This document shows, in pieces, positions 52,654 through 60,912 of a DNA stretch of 64,000 nucleotides. Source of the stretch: an uncultured Lachnospiraceae bacterium. GTDB lineage: Bacteria > Bacillota > Clostridia > Lachnospirales > Lachnospiraceae. The stretch spans positions 124,001 to 188,000 of the forward strand of contig CALWGV010000038.1 of the NCBI GenBank assembly GCA_944380185.1, written 5' to 3'. Position numbers and translations under genes: made by a program. The notes below the pieces were generated by a model. The model worked only from the letters and a program-made list of their open reading frames with translations. It was not told the origin of the DNA and did not search any database. Every line of letters begins with the position of its first letter. Positions within the stretch are counted from its first letter, which is position 1.

Positions 52654-54030
52654 TCACCTCTGCGGCGGCCGGCTCAGTCCTCCGTCTATCACGAAATCGC
52701 CGACACTCAGCCAGCTGCCGGCCAGGCTCCTGGCCTCAAAATCATTAAAATGCCACCACTCCGAGACCAGCGGCGACATACCTGCACCGATAAAATAAGA
52801 ACGCAGAGCTATTGCAGGCTCATTCATCCCCGCAGCCAGCTCAGTGCTGCCCGGGCGCGTGGCCGATGCCGCCGCCATACTCAGCTCGTGCATCTGGGTC
52901 GGCATACGGTACTCTTCATAGGATGTCACCTGCAGATATTCGATTCCTCCCGTCGTATGCACCTGGGTACCCGACACCTTCACCAGACTCACATCCACCG
53001 CTATTCCTCTCTGATGATTAGAGTAGTCGGTGGCGATAAAATATCCCATATGCCAGGGCGGCGTATTTACTCCCGCTGCCACCTCCGGATCTGTCTCCAC
53101 CAGAGCGCTAAGTCCCTGGATCACCGCCTGCTGCACCGAGTAAGGCCGGTACGCTTCATAGATTTTCAGGCTGTTTCCCTGAGCTAACGCCGCCTGCTGA
53201 GCAGCGCAGACCTTCTTGGCAGCCGCATAGAGCATGGGCATGTAATATTCATCACGGTCAAGCCGCAGATTGTACGCCTTTCCCGGGTACAGAGCTTCCC
53301 CTGTCACTCCGGGGATCTCCCTGCCGGAGCTTCTGTAGAGGGAGTTGTATGAATTGGTGGCATCATACACGATAGAGGGAATCACATCGGGCAAATTGAT
53401 CATGCAGCAGCGATGCCAGACCCAGCCGGTCCCCTGTTCCGTCTCCACCTGCCACCAATCCCCCACTTCCCCCAGGATCACAAAGGCTGTTCCCGGGGCG
53501 AGCTGGGCTGCCGCCTGGGCGGAGGCATTCCCGTCCGGGATCTCATTCCACAGTGTCATGGTTACGGAAGCGTAACCGGTGGCTCCGTTTATCGGAAGCT
53601 CAAGGCCTGACTCGGTCAGTGTCGGCAGCTCCCTGTCCAGCCGATGGTTTTCATCCCACACCGCCGGAACGTCTTCTCCGCCGGCCGCCGCTTCAGCCGC
53701 TTCTTTCGTCGTTTCTTCTGTCACTTCACCTGCCGTCTCATCTGTTTCTTTTTCATCCGCGATCGTTTCCGATATGGCCGGTTCCGAGACATCCGTTTCC
53801 GATTCGGCCAGCTGTGGAGCAGACGCCGTTTCTTTGGGCGGCTCCGTCGTATCAGCGGCCGCAGCCGGCGATTCTGCATCATACTGCACGCTGATCTCCG
53901 TCCGGGCCAGCCCCACCGACGCGGCCAGACCTGCCAGCAGGAAAAAGTCCATACATACAAGGGCCACGCACAGTCTCCGCCAGCCGCGGCGGGACCTGCG
54001 TTTTCTTCTATGCGATAATATGGTTCTCAC
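52654..54030 (-). CDS. Secreted SH3-domain D-Ala-D-Ala dipeptidase/carboxypeptidase (VanX/VanY-like)
   Basis: A 458-residue exported peptidase. A basic N-terminus and one hydrophobic helix (ALVCMDFFLLAGLAASVGL) are followed by a ~80-residue Glu/Thr/Ala-rich spacer. Next is an SH3b-like domain (about 150-210, MTLWNEIPDGNAS, GDWWQVETEQGTGWVW) and an M15-type zinc peptidase domain: EAYRPYSVQQAVI, SNHQRGIAVD (337-346, zinc His339 and Asp346) and EWWHF (catalytic Glu424, zinc His427). The combination suits trimming of peptidoglycan stem peptides outside the cell. It lies 10 bp after the DUF362 gene in the same direction. Confidence 0.88.
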   Translation of the reverse strand: MRTILSHRRKRRSRRGWRRLCVALVCMDFFLLAGLAASVGLARTEISVQYDAESPAAAADTTEPPKETASAPQLAESETDVSEPAISETIADEKETDETAGEVTEETTKEAAEAAAGGEDVPAVWDENHRLDRELPTLTESGLELPINGATGYASVTMTLWNEIPDGNASAQAAAQLAPGTAFVILGEVGDWWQVETEQGTGWVWHRCCMINLPDVIPSIVYDATNSYNSLYRSSGREIPGVTGEALYPGKAYNLRLDRDEYYMPMLYAAAKKVCAAQQAALAQGNSLKIYEAYRPYSVQQAVIQGLSALVETDPEVAAGVNTPPWHMGYFIATDYSNHQRGIAVDVSLVKVSGTQVHTTGGIEYLQVTSYEEYRMPTQMHELSMAAASATRPGSTELAAGMNEPAIALRSYFIGAGMSPLVSEWWHFNDFEARSLAGSWLSVGDFVIDGGLSRPPQR

Positions 54031-54040
54031 CGCCCCTCAG

Positions 54041-54925
54041 TCAGTCCAGGGATACGATTTCATACTCCCTGCTGCCCAGTCCCAGCTCAGCAGCAGCCTC
54101 CACTGTATGAATTCCGTGGCGCGAATCCATTCTCTCGATCAGGGCAGCCTTTCCAGGGTCGGAAGAATTGACCACAGCGTCATAGCAGGCCTGATCCACA
54201 GCTACCGGATCCAGAGATGCGAAGATGCCCAGATCTGCCATCTCCGGTTCTGCCGGATGAGAATCGCAGTCGCAGTCCACGCTCAACCGGTTGGCCACAT
54301 TGATGTAGAGCATGTTCTCCGCTCCCTTGTAGGAGATAACCGCCTTGCAGGCGTCTGCCATGGATTCCAGGAAATGATCCTGCGCAGGCAGATTGTCAAA
54401 AAGCTTGGCCGCCTCGGTGGTGACACCGGCAGTATGAATATTGGTCTTTCCATGGGTGGAGGCAATGCCAATGCTGATGTTCTTCAGCGCGCCGCCAAAA
54501 CCTCCCATGGCATGGCCTTTAAAATGGGACAGTACCAGCACGGAATCATAGTTGGCAAAGTGCTCACCAACGATGTCCTTCTTCAGATGGAAGCCCCCTT
54601 CCACCGGGATATCCATCTCTCCGAATTCATCCATGATATCGCAGGGCGCCATGGCCTTGAATCCATGATCTTTGATGGCTTTCCAATGCTTCTTGGGATC
54701 CTGACGCTGTCCGCCGTAGGCCGTGCAGCACTCGATGATCGTGCCGTTCAGCTGATGCACCAGATCACCGATCAGCTCCGGATGCAGATAGTTATGCCCT
54801 CCGGGTTCGCCGGTAGAAATCTTGACGCCTACCTTTCCCTTCAGTTCTCTCCCCAAAGCCTTATAGATACGCACAAGGCTCTCAGGTGTAATCTCTTTTG
54901 TAAAATAAACCTTTGCCTTCGCCAT
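54041..54925 (-). CDS. DUF362 domain-containing protein
   Basis: A 294-residue cytoplasmic protein of the DUF362 family: VGVKISTGEPGGHNYLHPELI, TIIECCTAYGGQRQD, VLVLSHFKGHAMGGFGGALKNISIGIAS and FASLDPVAVDQACYD cover the family from end to end. There is no ferredoxin insertion after the core, unlike the longer members. The family has no assigned reaction. The start at 54925 follows GAAGGTAAAG; the earlier in-frame ATG at 54988 has no ribosome site. Divergent from the oxidoreductase/GH20 cluster. Confidence 0.85.
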   Translation of the reverse strand: MAKAKVYFTKEITPESLVRIYKALGRELKGKVGVKISTGEPGGHNYLHPELIGDLVHQLNGTIIECCTAYGGQRQDPKKHWKAIKDHGFKAMAPCDIMDEFGEMDIPVEGGFHLKKDIVGEHFANYDSVLVLSHFKGHAMGGFGGALKNISIGIASTHGKTNIHTAGVTTEAAKLFDNLPAQDHFLESMADACKAVISYKGAENMLYINVANRLSVDCDCDSHPAEPEMADLGIFASLDPVAVDQACYDAVVNSSDPGKAALIERMDSRHGIHTVEAAAELGLGSREYEIVSLD

Positions 54926-55240
54926 TGCTTTACCTTCTTTCTTTAATTTGGCATATCCGGTATATCTGTTTTGATATATCCACACCATTTACAAGAACAG
55001 TTTATATCATCTAACCCAAAATTTAAAATTACTTTTTTGTATGAAACTAACGAAAAGCCTTGCATTGCCAATGGTTCCATTAAAGGCGGCGCATCGGAAC
55101 CGAGGCAAAATGACTCTTGACTTTTACATGCGGTTGACACATACTCTCTTGTGTAAAAGCAAACCGGAAGCATAAACATTAAAAGGCAAATGCACAAGAA
55201 AAAGGCCGCTGCCTACAGCGGCAGAAGGGAGAATATCACC
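54926..55240. other. Divergent intergenic region before the oxidoreductase-GH20 cluster
   Basis: Contains a plus-strand promoter, TTGACT (55117-55122), 17 bases, CATACT (55140-55145), and an inverted pair GGTATATC/GATATATCC with a 6-base loop near 54958-54981 on the DUF362 side. No gene was found; the rest is unremarkable AT-rich sequence. Confidence 0.5.
55205..55222 (+). promoter_or_regulatory. Leader hairpin before the first Gfo/Idh/MocA gene
   Basis: GCCGCTG-CCTA-CAGCGGC, a perfect 7-bp stem, ends two bases before the ribosome site AGAAGGGAG. The same hairpin and spacing occur before the duplicate gene at 60878-60895. Confidence 0.6.
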
Positions 55241-56533
55241 ATGAATCAAACCCCTATTACCGTAGCCATCTGCGGATTTGGCAGCCGCGGCGGAGATGCC
55301 TACGCATCCTACGCCCATTATTTTCCGGAACAGATCAAGATCGTCGCTATGGCGGACCCGGATCCAGAGAAGAGAGAGATCGCCCGCAGGCAGTATGGCA
55401 TCGCCCCGGAATACTGCTTTGAAAGCGGAGATCAGCTGCTGGCTGCTCCGCGGCTGGCCGATGTGATGATCATCGCCACCATGGATACACAGCATATCTG
55501 CTACGCCCTGCCTGCTCTGCGCAAAGGCTACCATCTGCTGTTGGAAAAACCCATCTCCCCCAATCTGCAGGAATGCCTGCAGCTCAGGGAAGAAGCTCAC
55601 CGCCAGAATCGGATCGTCGTCGTCTGTCATGTGCTGCGCTATACCCCCTTTTATCAGAAGATCCACGAGCTGCTGGCGCAAAATGCCATCGGACGGCTGC
55701 AGACTCTGGAAGCCAGTGAAAACGTGGCCTACTGGCACTTTGCCCACAGTTTTGTCCGCGGCAACTGGCGGCGCAGTGACGAGAGCAGTCCTTTAATTCT
55801 CCAGAAATCCTGTCACGACATGGATATCTTGCGCTGGCTGGCCGGCGTGCGCTGTCTGCGTCTGTCCTCCTATGGAAGTCTGGACTGGTTTAAGGCGGAA
55901 AATACCCCTGATCCCACGGCCCGCCGCTGTCTCGACGGCTGTTCCGCCAAGGGATCCTGCCCCTATGACTGCGAGAAGATCTATATCACCAACCAAAAAA
56001 CCGGCATACGGGCCGGTCACGACGGCTGGCCCTGCAATGTGGTAACCAATTATCCCACGGAGGAAAATCTATACAGGGCCCTGCGTACCGGTCCTTATGG
56101 CCGCTGCGTCTACCGCTGCGACAACGATGTGGCCGACCATCAGACCGTCCAGATGGAGTTTGAGGGAGGAATCACCGCATCCTTTACTCTGTCCGCCTTT
56201 ACGGAAAACTGCTACCGCACGCTCCGCGCTACCGGAAGTGCCGGGGAGCTGGAAGGAAACATGGCGGAAAATACCATCCATCTGCGCCTCTTCGGTCAGC
56301 CGGAGCAGATCATAAAGCTGGACGCCCTGGACGATCGTTTCGCCGGACACGGCGGCGGCGACTTCCGCATGATGGACTCCCTGTATCATCTCCTGCGGGA
56401 CAGCGACAGCCAGGCTCTGACCTCCATCGACGCATCGGTGGAGAGCCACGTGATGGCCATGGCTGCCGAGTATTCCCGCCTCCACAGAGGAGAGAGCGTA
56501 GAGCTCGATGATTTTGTCCGGCAGGTACAGTGA
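55241..56533 (+). CDS. Gfo/Idh/MocA family oxidoreductase (copy 1 of a duplicated pair)
   Basis: A 430-residue NAD(P)-dependent oxidoreductase. The Rossmann loop is VAICGFGSRGGDAYASYA (GxGxxG-like). LLLEKPIS supplies the Lys of the EKP motif and KSCHDMDILRWLAG the Asp/His pair. A Cys-rich insertion CLDGCSAKGSCPYDC (C-x3-C-x5-C-x3-C) and CVYRCDNDVADHQ may bind a metal. The start at 55241 has AAGGGAG; an earlier ATG at 55190 lies before the leader hairpin. The family oxidises sugars or sugar derivatives at a ring carbon. It shares roughly four in five residues, by eye, with the copy at 60913. Confidence 0.92.
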   Translation: MNQTPITVAICGFGSRGGDAYASYAHYFPEQIKIVAMADPDPEKREIARRQYGIAPEYCFESGDQLLAAPRLADVMIIATMDTQHICYALPALRKGYHLLLEKPISPNLQECLQLREEAHRQNRIVVVCHVLRYTPFYQKIHELLAQNAIGRLQTLEASENVAYWHFAHSFVRGNWRRSDESSPLILQKSCHDMDILRWLAGVRCLRLSSYGSLDWFKAENTPDPTARRCLDGCSAKGSCPYDCEKIYITNQKTGIRAGHDGWPCNVVTNYPTEENLYRALRTGPYGRCVYRCDNDVADHQTVQMEFEGGITASFTLSAFTENCYRTLRATGSAGELEGNMAENTIHLRLFGQPEQIIKLDALDDRFAGHGGGDFRMMDSLYHLLRDSDSQALTSIDASVESHVMAMAAEYSRLHRGESVELDDFVRQVQ

Positions 56534-56634
56534 AGCAGAACCAGAAGTATTCGCATTCCCAACTGTCACATTAAAATGTGATATGTCATAAAAACAAATG
56601 GAAAAAATGTAAAGTATTGCAGTCGGAAACCTTC

Positions 56635-56692
56635 TATAATTAAGGAAAGGGGCCTGGCCGGAGCGTCCTTCGCCCGCGGCCGGGTCCTTTTT
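56635..56692 (+). promoter_or_regulatory. Promoter immediately followed by an intrinsic terminator (leader attenuator)
   Basis: TATAAT (56635-56640) with weak -35. Six bases later a stem of 11 or more pairs (GGGCCTGGCCG, 56650-56660, with CGGCCGGGTCC, 56677-56687, including GU pairs) is followed by T5. The next start codon is at 56730, after AAGGAGG. Confidence 0.65.
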
Positions 56693-56729
56693 ATCACAGC
56701 AAGGTCTTAAATGAAGGAGGATTTCTGTT

Positions 56730-57671
56730 ATGATTCGTGTCGGTGCGGTAAACATTGATACTTCTCATCCTATGGGGTTTGGCGAAGTAATGGAGAAGGG
56801 GGACAGGGCGCGCTATGTAGGCGTATACAATGACTCCTTCCGGGATGACCGGGAGGTCGAGGGCTTTATCCGTCGATTCGGGCTGGAAAAGCGCTGCAGC
56901 AGCCTGGAGGAGTTGGCTCAGATGAGTGATATCGGTTTTATTCACGGCTGCAACTGGGACGATCATCTGCGCTGCGCTCTCCCCTTTATCCAGATGGGCA
57001 AGCCTGTCTTTATCGACAAGCCCATCGTCGGCAATCTGACCGACTGCGAAAAGCTCCTGGCCCTCGCGCAGGATGGCGCGGTTATTCTCGGCGCCTCCAG
57101 TGCCCGTTATGCCTATGAAATTCAGCAGTTCCTGGCGGTACCGGAAGAAGAGCGCGGGAAAATCGTTCAGGTCTTCGGGACAGCCGGCGTGGACGAATTT
57201 AATTACGGGGTACATATCGCCGAGGCTCTGGCCGGAATTCTGGGAAGCGGCTTCACGTCCGTGCGCTTTATGGGCCGAGGTCAGGCCGGAGGAAAATACG
57301 CCGAAACCTATTATCTCCAGCATGCAAGCGGCGCCAGCGCAGCCTTCAACACCTTTACCGGCACCTGGCAGCCTTTCGTCATCACCATCATGACGACCAA
57401 GACCACCTTCCATTTTCAGATTGACTCCTCCCGGCTCTATGCCGCCTTAGTAGAGCAGATCTGCAACTTCATGGAAGGCAAGCCTCACCTCCTGGTCAGC
57501 TGCGGGGATCTCGTGGAATCCATACGTGTCATGCTGGCGGCAGCAGCTTCCCGAGCCGCAGATGGGGCTGCGGTGTCTCTGGATGAGCTTCGTCCGGATG
57601 GCCCTTCCTACGATGGCTCTGCCTTCTGGGCCGAATACAAGGCGGCATCCGGCCCCATGTATGCCCAGTGA
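56730..57671 (+). CDS. Gfo/Idh/MocA family oxidoreductase (short form)
   Basis: A 313-residue NAD(P)-binding oxidoreductase, shorter than its neighbours. It begins MIRVGAVNIDTSHPMGFGEVM (an altered Rossmann loop) and contains GKPVFIDKPIVGNL (DKP in place of EKP) and an active-site region GTAGVDEFNYGVHIAEALAG with the His. A long C-terminal sheet follows. No signal peptide. AAGGAGG precedes the ATG. It ends 50 bp before the serine hydrolase. Function is likely a second oxidation or reduction step on the same substrate; not proven. Confidence 0.88.
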   Translation: MIRVGAVNIDTSHPMGFGEVMEKGDRARYVGVYNDSFRDDREVEGFIRRFGLEKRCSSLEELAQMSDIGFIHGCNWDDHLRCALPFIQMGKPVFIDKPIVGNLTDCEKLLALAQDGAVILGASSARYAYEIQQFLAVPEEERGKIVQVFGTAGVDEFNYGVHIAEALAGILGSGFTSVRFMGRGQAGGKYAETYYLQHASGASAAFNTFTGTWQPFVITIMTTKTTFHFQIDSSRLYAALVEQICNFMEGKPHLLVSCGDLVESIRVMLAAAASRAADGAAVSLDELRPDGPSYDGSAFWAEYKAASGPMYAQ

Positions 57672-57721
57672 ATAAAAGGCAATATTTGTGCGGCGCGATG
57701 CAAAACCAAGGAGGAGAATCT

Positions 57722-58855
57722 ATGAATTTTCAGCCGCTGACTGAATATCTGAATTCGCTGAACCAGACGGAAAAGGTTCCCTGTCTGAGCTTTGTCCTCT
57801 GCCAGGATCACCGGGTCCTCTACCGGCATCTGACAGGAAATGCTGACCATACGGGGCAACCTCTCACCGACCGCCATGTATTCTGGGTCTATTCCGGGAC
57901 CAAGCTGCTCACGGCCGTGGCTATCCTGCAGCTGTGGGAACGCGGCAAGCTCGCTCTGGACGATCCGGTATCCCGCTACCTGCCGGCCTATGCCGCTCTG
58001 TCCAATTCCCTGCAGATCAAGCATCTGCTGACCATGACCGGCGGCCTCTCCTATGATATTCACTCTCCGTCCCTCAATGCTCTGCTCAGGGAAAATCCGG
58101 AATGTACCACACGCCAGGTGGCAGAAGCGATTGCCGGCGACCCTTTGCGCTTTTCTCCCGGCTCGCACTTTCTCTACAGCCTGTCTGCCGATGTGCTGGG
58201 TGCAGTCTGTGAGGCAGCCGGCGATATGGAGTTTGCCGATTATCTGGACCAGAATATCTTAATTCCCCTGGGCATGGCAGACTCCTCCATGCGTCCCGGA
58301 GAAACCTGGTTTTCACGCATGGCTCAGCAATATGTCTATGACCCGGATACCGATGCCGTCCGGGAAAATCCCGAGGGCCTGCGCAACCACCTGATTCTGA
58401 GCTCTCGCTTCGTCTCAGGAGGAGCCGGGCTTATCTCCAATCCCGGCGATTATATCCGGCTGGCCGATGCCCTGGCCTGTGGAGGTATTTCCCGCGAGGG
58501 ATATCGTCTGTTAGGGGCGCCGGCTCTGGAGCTGCTCTCCCGAAATCATCTGAGCGGACAGGCTCTTGCGGACTACCAGACTTCCCGCCAGACCCCGGAA
58601 TATGGCTATGGCTTCTGCGTGCGCACCCGCCTTCGCGAGGGAGCAGACGGCATACCGGCCGGAGAATTCGGCTGGGACGGTGTGGCCGGTTTCTATACCG
58701 CAGTGGACCCTGTGCATCATATTTCGGCAGCTTACGCTCAGCATATTATCGGACACACTCCGGCTGTCAGACGCATCCATCCCACTCTGCTGCGCCTCGT
58801 CTATCAATGTATGGGGCTCAGCCATTCATCCGGCGGCAGCGAAAACCAGACCTAA
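57722..58855 (+). CDS. Beta-lactamase-fold serine hydrolase
   Basis: A 377-residue class C beta-lactamase/esterase-like protein with no signal peptide, so it acts in the cytoplasm. The catalytic S58-G-T-K61 (SxxK) is in YSGTKLLTAVAILQLWERGKL. The second motif is FLYSLSADVLGAV, in the place of YSN, and GGAGLISNPGDYIRL is the usual third region. Related proteins are esterases, D-aminopeptidases or transesterases. In this cluster a deacylase acting on the sugar substrate is one idea. AAGGAGGAG precedes the ATG. Confidence 0.85.
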   Translation: MNFQPLTEYLNSLNQTEKVPCLSFVLCQDHRVLYRHLTGNADHTGQPLTDRHVFWVYSGTKLLTAVAILQLWERGKLALDDPVSRYLPAYAALSNSLQIKHLLTMTGGLSYDIHSPSLNALLRENPECTTRQVAEAIAGDPLRFSPGSHFLYSLSADVLGAVCEAAGDMEFADYLDQNILIPLGMADSSMRPGETWFSRMAQQYVYDPDTDAVRENPEGLRNHLILSSRFVSGGAGLISNPGDYIRLADALACGGISREGYRLLGAPALELLSRNHLSGQALADYQTSRQTPEYGYGFCVRTRLREGADGIPAGEFGWDGVAGFYTAVDPVHHISAAYAQHIIGHTPAVRRIHPTLLRLVYQCMGLSHSSGGSENQT

Positions 58856-58908
58856 AATAAAGCCAAAGAGAAACATTGACCATACAAAAATCAGGAAAGA
58901 GGTATCCT

Positions 58909-60828
58909 ATGAATCACGCACAATGCAAAACTTTAAAATTTAGCGGCGATATCCCTCCCCTTTTTGACCAGGCCATCCATGAACTGAAAGAAGATCTGTC
59001 CATCTGCCTGCCGGACGCAGGATCAGAGGGCTATCCCGTCTCTTTTCAGGCCGGCGCCTGTCTGGCCGTACAGGCCGGGCAGGACGGAGCCGTTATCACC
59101 TACAGCCGCCGCGTAGAATGCTACCGCGGCCTGTCTCTGCTGTGCGCTCATTTAGACCAGCTGCCTTTTGCGATCAGGCAGCCCCGCTGCTTTTCCACGC
59201 TGGGCATTATGCTCGACGTCTCCCGCAACGCAGTGCTGAGGCCGGAAACCCTGCGTCTCTACCTTCGCAAGATGGCCCTGATGGGTTTTGATCTGGCCAT
59301 GTTATACACGGAAGACACGTTTGAGCTGCCGGGCTATCCCTATTTTGGCTATCTGAGAGGCCGCTACAGCCAGGAGGAGCTGCGAAGTCTCGACGATTAC
59401 GCCTTTGCCCTGGGCATTGAACTCTGCCCCTCCATCCAGACCCTGGCCCATTTAAACCGTGCCCTGCACTGGCCGGCCATGGAGCATCTGAAAGACACGG
59501 AGGAAGTTCTTATGGTCGGCGATGAAAAGGTCTACGACTTTATCGAGGCCATGCTGCGCGAGGGTTCCCGCCCCTACCGTTCCCGACGCGTCCATATCGG
59601 CATGGATGAGGCCCATTTTCTGGGACTGGGCAATTATCTGCGCCGCAACGGATACAAAAATCCTTTTTCCATTATGCAGTCCCACCTGACAAGGGTGAAC
59701 GAAATCCTGCAGCGGCTCGGTCTGGAAGCCATGATGTCCAGCGATATGTATTTCCGGCTGGGAAGTCCTACCGGTGGTTACTATGACTGCCCCGGCATAG
59801 ACCCTGACGTAGCCGCAAATGCGCCGAAAAATATTTCACTGGTATACTGGGACTACTATCACGAAGATGAGGCTGACTATGACCGGATGCTCGAGATGCA
59901 CCGCCGCCTGGATGCCCCTGTCATCTACTCCGGAGGAATATGGACCTGGACGGGCCCCGCTCCCCATTATGGCAAAACTATCGCCTCCGGCATTTCCGGT
60001 CTGCGCTCAGCCAAACGGGCCGGGGTAGACTTTGTCCTGGCTACTATGTGGGGCGACAACGGCGCGGAGGCCAATCTGTTCACCGGTCTGTATGGGCTGC
60101 AGCTCTGGGCTGAGTTTAACTACGGCGGCGACTACCAGGAGGAAGTTGTCCGCCGAAGATTTCAGGACGTCACCGGCATAGACCCCGACTTCTTTCTTCA
60201 TCTGACAGATTTCAACCAGCTGCCCGGTGTGAAGGACTGGTCCGTGCGTCCGGTCAACGCCTCCAAATTCCTGCTGTATCAGGATCCTCTGGTTCCGCTT
60301 TTTGAGGCAGATCTAAAGGATGTGGACGCAGCCTCTCATTATAACGAGCTGGCCGAACTGTACCAGGACTACCGGCAATCCGCTTCTTCTGCAGGTCCCC
60401 TCTCAGCTCTCACCGGTCTGATGCTGGATTTTTACCGGCAGCTGGCACACACACTCTCTCTAAAATGTCGCTGGCACCAGGAAGCGGGAACCGCAGTACG
60501 GCAGGGCCGCCGCGAGCAGGCTCCGCCTCTGGCAGCTCTGGCCAGGGAAACCGCCGGCCAGCTCACCGCCCTGCGGGATATCTGGTGTGCCTTCTGGAAC
60601 GCCGCCAACAAGCCCTATGGTTTTGAAATCCTGGATCTGCGCGTCAGCGGCATGGCAGGGCGCATGGAGACTGCCGCCCGCGCCATGGATGAGTGGGGCG
60701 CCGGCCATATCGAGACCATAGCGCCGCTGGCCGAGACGCCTCTCCCCTATACCGTCATGGCCGACGGCTCTCTGAAGGGAAGCTACGCCTGGGGGGAAAT
60801 CGCCTCCTCCTGTAAGCTGGATCTCTAG
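58909..60828 (+). CDS. Family 20 glycoside hydrolase (beta-N-acetylhexosaminidase type)
   Basis: A 639-residue GH20 enzyme without signal peptide or membrane anchor. After an N-terminal domain (1-90), the barrel has LGIMLDVSRNAVLRPETL, then MGFDLAMLYTEDTFELPGYPYFGYLRGRYS and the catalytic pair in VHIGMDEAHFLGLG (Asp233-Glu234). The neighbouring-group mechanism needs an N-acetyl group on the substrate, so a GlcNAc/GalNAc-type sugar is expected. The cytoplasmic location means oligosaccharides must be imported by a transporter outside the window. AGGAAAGAGG precedes the ATG. Confidence 0.9.
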   Translation: MNHAQCKTLKFSGDIPPLFDQAIHELKEDLSICLPDAGSEGYPVSFQAGACLAVQAGQDGAVITYSRRVECYRGLSLLCAHLDQLPFAIRQPRCFSTLGIMLDVSRNAVLRPETLRLYLRKMALMGFDLAMLYTEDTFELPGYPYFGYLRGRYSQEELRSLDDYAFALGIELCPSIQTLAHLNRALHWPAMEHLKDTEEVLMVGDEKVYDFIEAMLREGSRPYRSRRVHIGMDEAHFLGLGNYLRRNGYKNPFSIMQSHLTRVNEILQRLGLEAMMSSDMYFRLGSPTGGYYDCPGIDPDVAANAPKNISLVYWDYYHEDEADYDRMLEMHRRLDAPVIYSGGIWTWTGPAPHYGKTIASGISGLRSAKRAGVDFVLATMWGDNGAEANLFTGLYGLQLWAEFNYGGDYQEEVVRRRFQDVTGIDPDFFLHLTDFNQLPGVKDWSVRPVNASKFLLYQDPLVPLFEADLKDVDAASHYNELAELYQDYRQSASSAGPLSALTGLMLDFYRQLAHTLSLKCRWHQEAGTAVRQGRREQAPPLAALARETAGQLTALRDIWCAFWNAANKPYGFEILDLRVSGMAGRMETAARAMDEWGAGHIETIAPLAETPLPYTVMADGSLKGSYAWGEIASSCKLDL

Positions 60829-60877
60829 CTGGAGCGTTGAACCGGCTGCCTGCTCGATGATAAAAAGTAAAACAAAA

Positions 60878-60895
60878 GCCGCTGCCTGCAGCGGC
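60878..60895 (+). promoter_or_regulatory. Leader hairpin before the second duplicated Gfo/Idh/MocA gene
   Basis: GCCGCTG-CCTG-CAGCGGC is placed two bases before AGAAGGGAG, as in the first copy at 55205-55222. Confidence 0.6.
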
Positions 60896-60912
60896 AGAAG
60901 GGAGATATCACC

